This document shows, piece by piece, positions 1 to 15,320 of a DNA stretch of 64,000 nt. Every line of letters starts with the position of its first letter. Positions within the stretch are counted from its first letter, which is position 1. The DNA is taken from contig OX459105.1 in NCBI GenBank assembly GCA_949775045.1, positions 9,688,547 to 9,752,546 of the forward strand, read 5' to 3'. The notes under the pieces are model-generated. The model saw only the letters and a program-made list of their open reading frames with translations, was not told the origin of the DNA and ran no database searches. The DNA is from Metridium senile (Eukaryota > Cnidaria > Anthozoa > Actiniaria > Metridiidae). Made by a program: the position numbers and the translations under genes.

Positions 1-422
1 GCTAAATGTTTTTTGATTGATTTGAATTTATTTACTCATATATTTTTTTTTACATCTTTTAACAATTTTTTACATTATAATAATTAATAAAATTGAAGAA
101 GAAAAATAATATGCTTCACTAATTTCTATCTATATTACATAGTACTTAGTTGAAAGGATAACTTGTAATAGAAATTAGTATTTTTGTTGGAGCCTGGAGA
201 CTGGAGGTCAAATTAACAATTTGTTTTCTAGAAAAAGCAATTCAACAAGCATATATGAAGCCAAGACCGAAATGAATGCTGGTTTTGTGTTGATAAATTG
301 TATATTGAAATAAGACTTGTTTTCTAAAGGTCTAATATTGTGAATATTTTCACGTGCGTTTTATTGTACGTATTGCAATCAATTTTGCTGATAACACTGA
401 AATCTTATTTCAGTATATTACC

Positions 423-502
423 CAACCTCGTTCCCAGGACCCTCTCCCTTCGCTTTCCGCCCCACCCAAAAGCGAAGGGAGAGGGCCCTGGGAACGAGGT
501 TG
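423..502. repeat. Short perfect foldback (CAACCTCGTTCCCAGG ends)
   Basis: The arms starting CAACCTCGTTCCCAGG pair with CCTGGGAACGAGGTTG at the right end, and the internal CCCTCTCCC also pairs with GGGAGAGGG. It is a small MITE or foldback with no coding content. Confidence 0.8.
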
Positions 503-732
503 TATATTACCAGTACAAAACCAGCATTCCTTTCGGTCAGCGTTTTTTGAAAGAAGTGTATATTGTGGTTGTATTAAACAAAACGCTAAACGATTTAATA
601 AGAGCGTAAATATACCCACTCACATCGTAAAGATATCAAAATGCCTGAATGAGAGGATTTTCATGGTCAACGAAATTCAATTAATCTTTCGCGCGATGCA
701 TGCTGGTAAGTGACCATGGGTCCTTAATAATC

Positions 733-1107
733 AATTGGCCTTTTCCAAAACGAGTAAAGGACTGGGTACAAGTTTCTCTAATTAATGTAATTAAGAAACA
801 AACCTTATAATATAAAAGAGCAGATCAAGATATGTAAGATTCCTGAGATTGGGTGCTTCAAAACTGCAAAAAATTACAAAGGAATCTATGTATTGGAAGG
901 ACAGGCTTCCTTTCAAACCATACATTTCCTTCTATTTTTAGGCCTTTTTATGAGACTGTATCTTGGTCAGAATACAACCAATGCAACCAAACATAGGAAT
1001 CTTACATATCTTGATAAGCTCTATATTTATTCATGAGGTTCGTTTCTTAATTATATTAATTAGGAAAACCTTGTACCCAGTCCTTTACTCGTTATGGAAG
1101 GCCAATT
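733..1107. repeat. Long palindromic MITE
   Basis: The left arm (AATTGGCC, then AACGAGTAAAGGACTGGG) pairs with the right arm (CCCAGTCCTTTACTCGTT, then GGCCAATT). Inner blocks such as ATCAAGATATGTAAGATTCC also pair. No coding potential is seen. Confidence 0.8.
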
Positions 1108-1146
1108 TTTATTCCCACTAAATTACAAAAGTCAGGACAAAGCTCT

Positions 1147-1423
1147 TATACACCTATTTCAAAAAACGTTGTCAGAAGGAGATCTGAATCTGCAATCTGA
1201 GACCGAAATGAATTCAGGAAAATTGCGTACTGCAAAAACCAGGCCTGGCCCTGTTTTTTTTTTTTGTGCGTAGCACCTTCAGATTGATATTTACCATCGC
1301 CATATATCCGAAGCCAGAAAGTGCCGACGCAATGAGAAAACTGCCGTACCCCACAATTCATTTCGGTCTCAGATTGCAGATTGCAGATCTCCTTCTGACA
1401 ACGTTTTTTGAAATAGGTATATA
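1147..1423. mobile_element. MITE, TATACACCTATTTCAAAAA family (intact copy)
   Basis: The termini TATACACCTATTTCAAAAA and TTTTTTGAAATAGGTATATA are inverted, with long internal arms (CAGATTGCAGATT type). The interior contains CTGCCGTACCCC, which is the uninterrupted form of the site split by another element at 14182-14413. Confidence 0.85.
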
Positions 1424-1703
1424 ATTAGTTGTATATCGTTATTATTGTGTATAAAACAAAACGCTAAACGATTCAGCTAGTAAGAGTGTAAATTCTAATT
1501 CACATCGTAAAATATATCACTGATATCGCAATGCATATGTACGATTTTCATGGTCCACAAAATTAATGATGCATGCATGCTGGTAAATGACCATGGTTAT
1601 GATTTAATTAAGCCAGGACAATGTTCTTGTAATTAGATGTATATCGTTCTTTGTATAAATTTATTGATAAAACTTCTTCTACTTCATACTCTGTGCATTT
1701 CAG

Positions 1704-7050
<5,347 letters not shown>

Positions 7051-7057
7051 AGGCGAT

Positions 7058-7392
7058 CCAGGTGATTTCGCGCGCGCACTTCCAGTTAATATAAGCCAAT
7101 CAGAAGCATTTCTGTCGCATCTCCAACATGCAGTTCCAAGATTGCGTCGTTCGAAAGAGTTGTTTCCCGTGTTAATCCTCGATAAATACATCCTTAAAAT
7201 AACTTTACATTTAAAAGTTCTATGTTACTTGGACAATAAAAGTTCACTGCTGCTCTATCAGAAGTAAAAGAGAATAAAAACAAAACGCAAATGCCTAAAT
7301 TTGACCGAAATTGTTTTTGTCTCGAGTCGCCATTTTGGAACTATTTGTTGTGACAAACAATCCTTTGCGCGCTTCGAAGCGACATCACCTGG
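7058..7392. mobile_element. MITE with CCAGGTGAT ends, copy 2
   Basis: Same family as 3305-3610, bounded by CCAGGTGATTTCG and CGACATCACCTGG. It lies 8 bp after the stop codon of the EGF gene. Confidence 0.8.
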
Positions 7393-7477
7393 ATGTTACC
7401 GCACTGTGCAAATTTTTCAGCAATTACTCAGTCTCACAATCAGAAACGATGCGACACAAGATGGTTAAGAAAAGTCC

Positions 7478-7920
7478 CCTTTATAGTTTCTTTGTGCCAT
7501 CTTGAAAGGTAGCCGGGCCTTTGCATTGAAGCGAGCTCGAGACGAACGTTGAGCTTGCAACGATAGAGACACGTGAATTCGCAGAGGCAGACGCGCCCGC
7601 ATTTTTCACTGGCCAGCGGATATTCCCATTCATTTACCAAAAGCCGTTGACGATGTAATTTAAAACTTTCAAAAGATCGATTATATGCAAACCACAACAA
7701 CAGTCTGCCGTGTTCCCTTGAATTGTCCGGCAAGTTGTTTTAAAAAAGGTCTCTATTACTGCAAGCTCACACAAGTTTCAACACCCTTTTTGCAAACTTT
7801 TTATTATTTTGATTGTAAATAAAGTTATTATAAAAAAATAAATATAAATAAAAAGCTCAACGTTCGTCTCGCCTCGATAGAAAGGCCCGGCTACCTTTCA
7901 AGATGGCGCAGGGGACTATC
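7478..7920. mobile_element. MITE, GTCCCC..GGTAGCCGGGCC family
   Basis: The left end reads CATCTTGAAAGGTAGCCGGG and the right end CCCGGCTACCTTTCAAGATG. A partial relative is at 41029-41163. Confidence 0.75.
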
Positions 7921-9226
7921 AGTGCACAGAACAAAGTCGGTATCACAATTTCTTAAAGACAGCATTGCACAAAAATATAGTTCAGTTCTACCTTTAGCAA
8001 CGACAGAACTCACCAATTTGCAACGCCACATTTTTCAAGCATTGCGAGACAAGTTACTGAGAAAATTATCAATACACAGTAAACTACCCATGTCGAGCCC
8101 TGTAATGCAATGTAGGCCGTATATGCATGAGCATCTTATATAATTCATCTTATCTTATTTTATTTCATTTTTGTAGCTTTGCTGTAATTTTTGTAGTTAC
8201 AATATCGTACAAATAAGTTAACTATAAACAAAGTATTGTAAATATAAGCCTTGAACAGTTTAATATATTACAAGAATACTGGATCAAAACTATATAACTA
8301 TAGGATACTTTCAGATATTTGTAAAGAAAGTAAAGTAGTCAGTTATATATATAGATTAGTCACATCCAGGATTTCCCTCTTTTAAGTCCGTAGGAAAATT
8401 AAGGATATTATACAGGCTAATAATTTAAATGAGTTTAAAGGCCAAGTTCAAATTAGCCTGTTGCGTCACATCCGGACATTCAGTTCTTATAACGTACCGA
8501 GAAATGTCCGTATGGAACGCAGGCTAGTTCAAATGTGGAGCAAAACTTATTGTTTGAATGTATTCAATTGCAATAGGTTTGGCACATATATGAGATACTA
8601 GGCCTAAGGATGTTACACAGGCTATAGCTTTAAATAAGGCCTAGTTCGAACGTCGCATTTCACATGTGACCAAAGCCAATGCAAATGAATTCAAAGGGTT
8701 TTGCTCATTTGCAATTAGCCTCGGCACATGTGAGATGCGACGCGGTTTGAACTAACCTTTGTGTAATTTATAGATTTGCACAATAAAACATTGTGTATTG
8801 AAAGTTGTGTTTTTTCTTTGGTCGAGAGCTTTACTTTTCATAATTCTTTCATTGATAGAAAAAAACGCGCGCATTTTCAGTAGAAGCCTTTTTAACGATT
8901 TTTAACGATTTCATACATGGTCATTCGAGCCAATCAGATTGCGCGTTAGATATACATTACAGTTAATTTTTTAATCAAGCCAATCAAAATGCGCGTTAAA
9001 TATAAGAAATCGTATAAATATAAATAATAATTCAAAATTGTAGCAAACTGTAGTTGTGTAGAAAATAATAGAGCGCAAATATTTAAATTAAAGATAGAAA
9101 TATAATCACAATTATTACTATATATATAGCCACCTAATAGTTGTGCCTTCCCTTCCTATAGCAAACTTCAACGCGTTTCCTCGGAGTTTTAGCGTCAGTA
9201 AAAATAGAGACCTTTTAGCAGTGTCA
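7921..9226. other. Intergenic stretch with short foldbacks
   Basis: No credible exon is seen. Foldbacks occur at about 8445-8535 (TTAGCCTG and CAGGCTA arms) and 8636-8762 (GGCCTAGTTCGAACG against GTTTGAACTAACC). The rest is AT-rich without recognised content. Confidence 0.5.
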
Positions 9227-9442
9227 CAGTGCGAATCAAAAAACCGTGGGGCACCTAGAAATATTTTAGAAATCGTTTATTGTTCGTTGAACAACTCACA
9301 AAGAACTCTAACTACAAAAAGTTTATCATACTACACATCAGTCAAACTTCTTGCGGTGATATAGTTGTTTCTGAGTTGTTCAACGAATAATAAACGATTT
9401 CTAAAATATTTCTAGGTGCCCACGGTTTTTTGATTCGCACTG
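9227..9442. mobile_element. MITE with CAGTGCGAATC ends in the SYD-1 3' region
   Basis: Ends CAGTGCGAATCAAAAAACCG and CGGTTTTTTGATTCGCACTG are exact inverted repeats with further pairing of the arms. It ends 10 bp before the SYD-1 stop codon position (downstream on the minus strand) and carries an AATAAA on that strand. Confidence 0.88.
9276..9281 (-). promoter_or_regulatory. Candidate poly(A) signal AATAAA for the SYD-1 gene
   Basis: TTTATT on the plus strand reads AATAAA on the minus strand about 170 nt after the stop codon. It lies inside the MITE at 9227-9442, so the transposon may supply the transcript end. Confidence 0.45.
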
Positions 9443-9452
9443 TAAGTGCGCT

Positions 9453-12400
9453 TTAAACTTGAATAACTGTAGAGTCTCTTTCCACTGTTTCCACGTCGTT
9501 CCATACATCAATCAGTACCTCAACTGCTTTAAGGTAAGTCTTCAAACCCAGCAAGTCCTTAGGCTCAGTCATATTAGTAGGCGCATACTGTAATACCGGA
9601 GCTAGGCAAACGGATAAGTTGCGACTGTCCATTTTATTTTCCTCGTTTCTGACTACACGACAGAGGTGACTGAGGATGAAACTTAGGGTATTCCTGTTCG
9701 TTACCGGGAGCTCCGAGAGCACTTTAGATAGATACCCTTTCTTCGTCTGAGGGTCCTTTTCCTGTATGTTCTCCTCGACCCCATCGAGAAGTCTTCGGGA
9801 CATCTTCTCGGTGATTAAAGGCTCCGGAAGTTCTCGAAGGTAGTCCTTCAAGGTGCCAGTAACCACGTTAATGTCTGGACAGTTCTCTTCAGAGATGTCA
9901 ACTGCGTGACTATTTTCTTCAAATTCGGCCTTAATAGCTTGTTTCTTCCTGGCATTTCCAGATATTCTGTACAGGCCGACGGTGTCCAGGCCTCTTTTTT
10001 CTATTTCACTCACGCATTTTCTTATAATAACTGGTACATCAGTGTGTTCTTGCTCAGATGTGACGGACAGGTTAAACCCGAATACTCCAGAGTTCTTACT
10101 CGATTGTGTTCTCTTCAACAACGCCTTGATCTCTGTGAATTCAAGCTCGACGTACAGCAGCCCTTCAGGTGTTAAACGTACTACAAGTTGGTGAGCCATC
10201 GATTGACGGACCAGCGGTGTTAGATAGAATGACGCACGCGCAATCGGTTTGTCGAATTCCTTTTTAGAGCTGCCGTAACATAAGAAAGACATTTCGCGGC
10301 CATGTTGGATTTCAACCTCAAAGACTTCGTCCCAGGTTGGGTTTTTGGATACCTTTTTATTCGACGTCGAGGCTTTTCTCTCAAAGTCTACCTCAACAGA
10401 GCAGCATATTTTCTTGTGTCTCTTCTTGTCGATTGTATTAAGGTTGGCAGCTTTAAGAATTCTAACTTTCATCATACCAGACACTGCGTGAGAGCACGAC
10501 AAATCAATATCCTTGAACTCATCCGGGAACACTATGAACCCAGGCTCGCTCTCAATGGAGCTGCGACTCAAAGCAGGAGAGACTGTTTTAGACTTTCCAA
10601 ACAAGAGTGATGAGCTTGTATGTCTTCTCATTGCAGGCGAACTGTCCCTTGATTTGACTTTAACCGTAGCATTTGGAGGAGATAATTGATCCATTCCAAG
10701 TAGTTTGCGTTTACTTGGTTCAGTATCACGGCTATCCAATGAGAGCGACAAACTTGCAGGTGTCGCAGAGCTAGCGATGCTGCTCTTCCCTGATGAGAAT
10801 GTTTGCAAGAACATAGAATGACGTTGCTGCTCGAAGAAATCGGAGTACTGTGATTGGCTGCGACGATAGATCACAGAACCACGTGATGTCGGTTGATTTT
10901 GGTCCTCTTTGTCATGCCGCTTAGTATTGTGGGTAGCTTGTTCGTGCCCTTGCTTTAATTGTTGGTCCGGTGAACTGTCCGACTCATTTGTAACGGTATC
11001 TGATTTGTTGTTATGAGTATCCTTCATTTTAGAATCTGGGATAATTTCTTTAATTTCAGTAAGGCTGTCACTCTCTGGACCACCCCAACTTAAAGTTTTC
11101 TGTCGTCTGTCAATTGACCGTTGAGTCGACGGAGGTCCAAAATGTCTTTGATCCAATATTGGCGATGCGGGAGGGGTGGGTAGTTTTCGACGTGGTTTCT
11201 GCTCCATACGTAGCTGTAGGTTTGATTCAGTTCTTTTTCGCTGTTCATCCTCAGTAGGTAGTGATGGTAGTCGACGTCTTGGTTTAGGGCTGCCAGAACC
11301 TCCAGAACTTTCACAGCTCCCACGAGAGCTCGACCGGCTTCTACTAAAAGCTTTAACTTTTAATTTATCATCTTCTAAAGCCTGTGATGTACTTTGGTTA
11401 TAAGATGACACACTCTCTTGTGGTGTAGCAACGCTAACCCTATGATAAGGGTGTGGTTTAGTAGGGGTGTATGATTTCGCACCCATATCCTCATCATCAA
11501 AGACAAGGTCTACTGTAGTAGCTGGAGTAATTGTGCTAATTTTCTTTGGTTCGTAAATGTTTGTTTGTGTTAATGTTGAACTGGAGCCATCTGGATTACT
11601 AATGTCAATAGTAACTTTTTTCGCAGTATTATCCGACACTTTATCGGATTGTAAATTGGCTTTCTTTAGGCTATTTTGTTCCTCAGTGTGAGCTCGTAAT
11701 AGTCGAATAAGTTCATCGATTGTCGAAGTATTTTTAGAAAGGTCACCAGAATCAAACTCATTTACATTTGATTTGTCATTAAACTGCTCCTTTTGTTTGC
11801 CTTTTAGTGAGCCATTTTTTGCCATCAAAGACTCGCTATTCTTCGTATAACTCGTACTTTTTTGCTGGTCTTTTTCCTGAGTTTTCATTAAACTAGGAGA
11901 ACTGTGTCGAGTGTAAATACCTGGTCTAGTATTCCCTTGGCAACGATTCACCATTCGTAATGTCAGAATTAAACGAGACGGGACTTGAATTAATTGAACA
12001 ACATCCGTGAGGCAGTATCCCTTAATGTCAACTTCGTTTATTTTCAAGATTTCATCGCCAACTTTCAAAAGACCACCTGTGTCCGCTAAACTGCCTTTAG
12101 TCACACGAGATATGAATATTCCTGTTCTCTTTAAACAACCATCGCCTTGTCTGATAAAAAAACCCAAAGGTTCTTTCTTGCTCCGTCTCGTAATATCAAC
12201 GCTGCATATTGTTTGCTTAGATAACAAATACGGGCTAGTTGTTGATTTATCTGTAACATCTTTCATCGATGTTTCCCTTTTTCTCATCTCAGCCGTCGAT
12301 GGCTCACTCAAACTTTGCTTAATTTGGACTTTATTAATATGTTCGTACCGTTCGTTACCTCGGTTGAATCGAGTCCAAACGTCAAGAGCTTTGACTTCAG

Positions 12401-12554
12401 GGCCATCTCGAATTGCCTGTAGCGGTTCAGCGAATTTTCCTCGATCCTGTACGCCATGTAAACTAAAATTTATATCGTCTAAATCATCTAATGGACTCTC
12501 CGACGAAGAACCAACTGGATTAAAGCCATTTGCTAGCAATTCTGTCGACCACAT
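9453..12554 (-). CDS. SYDE1-like (syd-1): SYD-1/SYDE-family protein (PDZ-C2-RhoGAP), intronless
   Basis: A 1033-residue uninterrupted frame. A PDZ domain spans about residues 116-202 (binding loop PLGFFI), a C2 domain about 680-815, and a RhoGAP domain about 823-1015. The RhoGAP arginine finger is present in GLYRISG (Arg863), followed by ELPEPLI and NLSVCLAPVL. This order is that of nematode SYD-1 and fly RhoGAP100F, presynaptic organisers; vertebrate SYDE proteins lack the PDZ. The middle is low-complexity and Ser-rich, with two proline/arginine clusters (KPRRRLPSLP, KPRRKLPTPP) that look like SH3 ligands. The C-terminus TVIQV fits a class II PDZ ligand. The retained arginine finger predicts an active GAP, unlike the reported state of nematode SYD-1. 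The first Met (12552-12554) is used; in-frame residues after it look unique, so the true start could be slightly downstream. No intron is present, in contrast to its neighbours. Confidence 0.94.
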   Translation of the reverse strand: MWSTELLANGFNPVGSSSESPLDDLDDINFSLHGVQDRGKFAEPLQAIRDGPEVKALDVWTRFNRGNERYEHINKVQIKQSLSEPSTAEMRKRETSMKDVTDKSTTSPYLLSKQTICSVDITRRSKKEPLGFFIRQGDGCLKRTGIFISRVTKGSLADTGGLLKVGDEILKINEVDIKGYCLTDVVQLIQVPSRLILTLRMVNRCQGNTRPGIYTRHSSPSLMKTQEKDQQKSTSYTKNSESLMAKNGSLKGKQKEQFNDKSNVNEFDSGDLSKNTSTIDELIRLLRAHTEEQNSLKKANLQSDKVSDNTAKKVTIDISNPDGSSSTLTQTNIYEPKKISTITPATTVDLVFDDEDMGAKSYTPTKPHPYHRVSVATPQESVSSYNQSTSQALEDDKLKVKAFSRSRSSSRGSCESSGGSGSPKPRRRLPSLPTEDEQRKRTESNLQLRMEQKPRRKLPTPPASPILDQRHFGPPSTQRSIDRRQKTLSWGGPESDSLTEIKEIIPDSKMKDTHNNKSDTVTNESDSSPDQQLKQGHEQATHNTKRHDKEDQNQPTSRGSVIYRRSQSQYSDFFEQQRHSMFLQTFSSGKSSIASSATPASLSLSLDSRDTEPSKRKLLGMDQLSPPNATVKVKSRDSSPAMRRHTSSSLLFGKSKTVSPALSRSSIESEPGFIVFPDEFKDIDLSCSHAVSGMMKVRILKAANLNTIDKKRHKKICCSVEVDFERKASTSNKKVSKNPTWDEVFEVEIQHGREMSFLCYGSSKKEFDKPIARASFYLTPLVRQSMAHQLVVRLTPEGLLYVELEFTEIKALLKRTQSSKNSGVFGFNLSVTSEQEHTDVPVIIRKCVSEIEKRGLDTVGLYRISGNARKKQAIKAEFEENSHAVDISEENCPDINVVTGTLKDYLRELPEPLITEKMSRRLLDGVEENIQEKDPQTKKGYLSKVLSELPVTNRNTLSFILSHLCRVVRNEENKMDSRNLSVCLAPVLQYAPTNMTEPKDLLGLKTYLKAVEVLIDVWNDVETVERDSTVIQV

Positions 12555-12599
12555 TTATCGTTGCCAAGCGAGGCGGCTGTGTATCAACATCTAAAGCGG

Positions 12600-13800
12600 C
12601 ATCGACCGCTAGAAATTCCTTTATAGCTTGAAACTTTGAAAATGTATTCTCCTCATTTTGCTTGGATGGCACTGAGTAAGTTCAAACTTCACGCGATGTC
12701 CCTATGTGTGTTTTCCCGCTTACCGATGGAGCCCGCTGGTGATTTTAGCATTGGGTTTATTGTATTATTCTTTGTAGAAGCTTTTTTAATGCTGTCAAAA
12801 GGGCTTTGTATTGGCCTAACCAATCGGGAAGGTAACACAATGCATCATTTGCATAATTACTTCAGTATTATAAACTGTAATCCCTTGATTTGCATTTGAA
12901 CGGCGATTAGGATGGTTTTATACTTTCCATAAGGCTTACAAGTAATAACAAAGCTAAAGAAATTCGGCGCTTAGTATATTCTTTTCGTATTTTTTTGATA
13001 TTTTCGGATATCAGTTTATTCATGAAAAGTAGCGTATTATATCGTGTCCCAAAGAAAGAGTTTATATACAATATACGAGATATTCTCTTGATCGATGACG
13101 TCAAACTCATACATTTAATATATTTATATAAATGGAAACTAGCGAGTTAACTAGTATAAGTTTCGTCGGTGTTTGATATAAACGATAGGTAATAGAATGA
13201 AATTTGTAACACCGTGAAATGTTTAATTCACTGGCGTTTCGAGAAGTAAAAGGAAAACAAATTATATATATAACTGTGTCTTTTGTTTCTCTTTGGGTTT
13301 AACACTTAAGTTCATTAAATAATTATTGTGCTAGACAAAAATCTCTATAAATAAATAAGATTTCTTGGCGCTAAAAAATAAAAAAATCTCACGGTTTTTC
13401 ACCTCTAAAACAATGGTTCATAAAAGTTTTTAGCAACGGATTTGATCGATGAAGATGTGATCAGCAAAGTTGTTTGCCAAAATATCTAATATAACGTAGA
13501 GGTAGTGAGTGTGAGTCTACCAAATAAGTAGGCACTTGTGTCTGTATGCTTAATACATTGAGACTTTAAAAAAAGTGATTTTTTAAAAATTTCTTTTTTT
13601 TTTCTTTCTAGCAATTTTTATTTTTGTGTAGGGTTTTATAGTAGGTACAATGTTATAATACAATTATCGATCTAAGTTTAAAAATAATATTTATTATATT
13701 TTTCACCCCAAATAAAACATATGGCTACAAATAGCTTAAAATTCTTCTTCAAAAAACTGTAATACGGAAGAGCTATCTACGTGTGTGACCAGGATTTCTT
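12600..13800. other. Upstream flank of the SYD-1 gene, no gene seen
   Basis: This holds the presumed 5' UTR and promoter of the SYD-1 gene, then AT-rich DNA. About 13130-13250 is a fragment of the repeat with ACTAGCGAGTTAACTAGT and GAAATTTGTAACACCGT. No exon is recognised. Confidence 0.5.
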
Positions 13801-13807
13801 TAAGCCA

Positions 13808-13962
13808 CCATGGTTTACCCTGGTCCCAGGTTTTCTTTTGTATTTCGTGCGATTCTCGCGATAGTCGAGCTGCGAAATAACCCTCTAAATCGCTGCATGC
13901 TTCGCAGCTCGAATCACAAGCCGATACAAAAGAAATCTTTGGGACCAGGGTACACCATGGTT
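13808..13962. repeat. MITE with ACCATGGTTTACCCTGGTCC-type ends
   Basis: ACCATGG..ACCCTGGTCCCA on the left pairs with TGGGACCAGGGTACACCATGG on the right; inner arms around CGAGCTGCGAA and TTCGCAGCTCG also pair. Confidence 0.8.
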
Positions 13963-14040
13963 AGACCACAGGGTTCTTTTTAAATAACTGCATGAAGTTG
14001 TTTCATAATTACGTATACTTCAATGTCTGCAGACCATTGT

Positions 14041-14491
14041 TATATACTGACCTATTTCAAAAAACTTTGTCAGATCCGAAATGAATTCAGGAAAATTGCG
14101 CTTAGCACCTTCAGATTTATATTTACCGTCGCCACATCCGAAGCCAGAAAGTGCATGCAATGAGTAAAAACTGCCGTACCCTAGCCTCCTCCGCAGGCAT
14201 CTCTTAGGCAGAAAAAAAAAACGAAGAAAAAGAAAAAACACGTCGCGGGCTTCCTGTGGCGTATGGCAAAAATGACTGAAGAGGGGAAAGGGGGAGGAAG
14301 AAGGAAAGAAAGGCATCACCAGGCTTCGTCGTCCTCGATTTTTCAACACAGGAACCCCAAAATCACGAAACTCACTCTCGGACTCAGGAGTTGCATGCCT
14401 GCGGAGGAAACTAGCCGTACCCCAGAATTCATTTTCGTCTCAGATTGCAGATTCAGATCTTCTGACAACATTTTTTGAAATAGGTGTATAA
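14041..14491. mobile_element. TATACACCTATTTC-family MITE interrupted by a younger element
   Basis: The outer arms match 1147-1423 (CTATTTCAAAAAACTTTGTC, and CAGATTGCAGATTCAGATC at the other end). The interior is split at CTGCCGTACCC by the element at 14182-14413. Confidence 0.85.
14182..14413. mobile_element. TAGCCT-end transposon derivative with 9-bp target duplication
   Basis: The element begins TAGCCTCCTCCGCAGGC and ends GCCTGCGGAGGAAACTA. It is flanked by GCCGTACCC at 14173-14181 and 14414-14422. The empty site is visible in the sister MITE near 1340. Confidence 0.9.
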
Positions 14492-14903
14492 TAGAGCTTA
14501 GTTTAAAACTATGTTCAGGTAATGATGATTTGATGATGATCAGGGATTTATCGATTCACTTTGCTCTAAAAAAAACGTTTGTAACAAAAAGTATCTTATG
14601 TTTCTTTTATTTTATAATTTCCCTTTTTTTTATTTGAACATATAACGCCAAAAATTAGATGTAGTTTAATAGCTTTTTTCCCTTATCAAACACTTTCGAT
14701 TAATTAGAACTAATTTGATTCATTTTTTATGATGATTTATACTACTAGATTATGCCGGATCTTGCATGTTGCTGTTGCATGATGGTCGTTAGCTAAAGTT
14801 GAGCACATCTGGCATGAGATGTCTGTCTAGCTTCCTGCTAGGAGTCCTGCACCCTCCTCACCAGCACGATACTGGTGGGTGGCTGGTTTAGTCATCCATC
14901 ACT

Positions 14904-14958
14904 TAGCCTGCGTGGCGCCCTCCCCTCCCCCTCTCCCCAAGAGCCGCCACGCAGGCTA
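14904..14958. mobile_element. 55-bp TAGCCTGCGT-end miniature transposon with 9-bp target duplication
   Basis: It begins TAGCCTGCGTGGC and ends GCCACGCAGGCTA. TCCATCACT flanks it exactly on both sides (14895-14903 and 14959-14967). Its ends match those of the helicase-bearing element at 37487-38950. Confidence 0.88.
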
Positions 14959-15184
14959 TCCATCACTTTGAAAGTTTTAACAATGTAAAACCACAGGGAC
15001 CCCATCAAATATAATGTTGTTATGTCGACTATATCTAAAATATTAGTTTAATAATAATGGAAAGAAATAGAGCAAATACACAATCCATGAAACAAAAATA
15101 CAATTGCTTATTTAGTGACTATTAGTCAAAGACAAGTAAAGTTGTAACAAGGTATTGTTTCCTTTTGTATTTGATGTTTCTACC

Positions 15185-15311
15185 TAGCCTCCTCCGCAGG
15201 CGTCTCCGCTCCGTTTTCTTTTTTCCCCTTTTGGGCTTCCTGTCTCGAGTGACCGAGAGGGACAAAGGGATCCCATAAGGAAAAGGAAAGCGTTGCATGC
15301 GGAGGAGGCTA
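15185..15311. mobile_element. TAGCCTCCTCCGC-end MITE with 9-bp target duplication
   Basis: Ends TAGCCTCCTCCGCAGGC and GCGGAGGAGGCTA. GTTTCTACC is duplicated at 15176-15184 and 15312-15320. Confidence 0.9.
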
Positions 15312-15320
15312 GTTTCTACC

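Noticed and set aside
12007..12594. 195-codon plus-strand frame opposite the SYD-1 gene
   Set aside because: It is the shadow of the PDZ-encoding strand.
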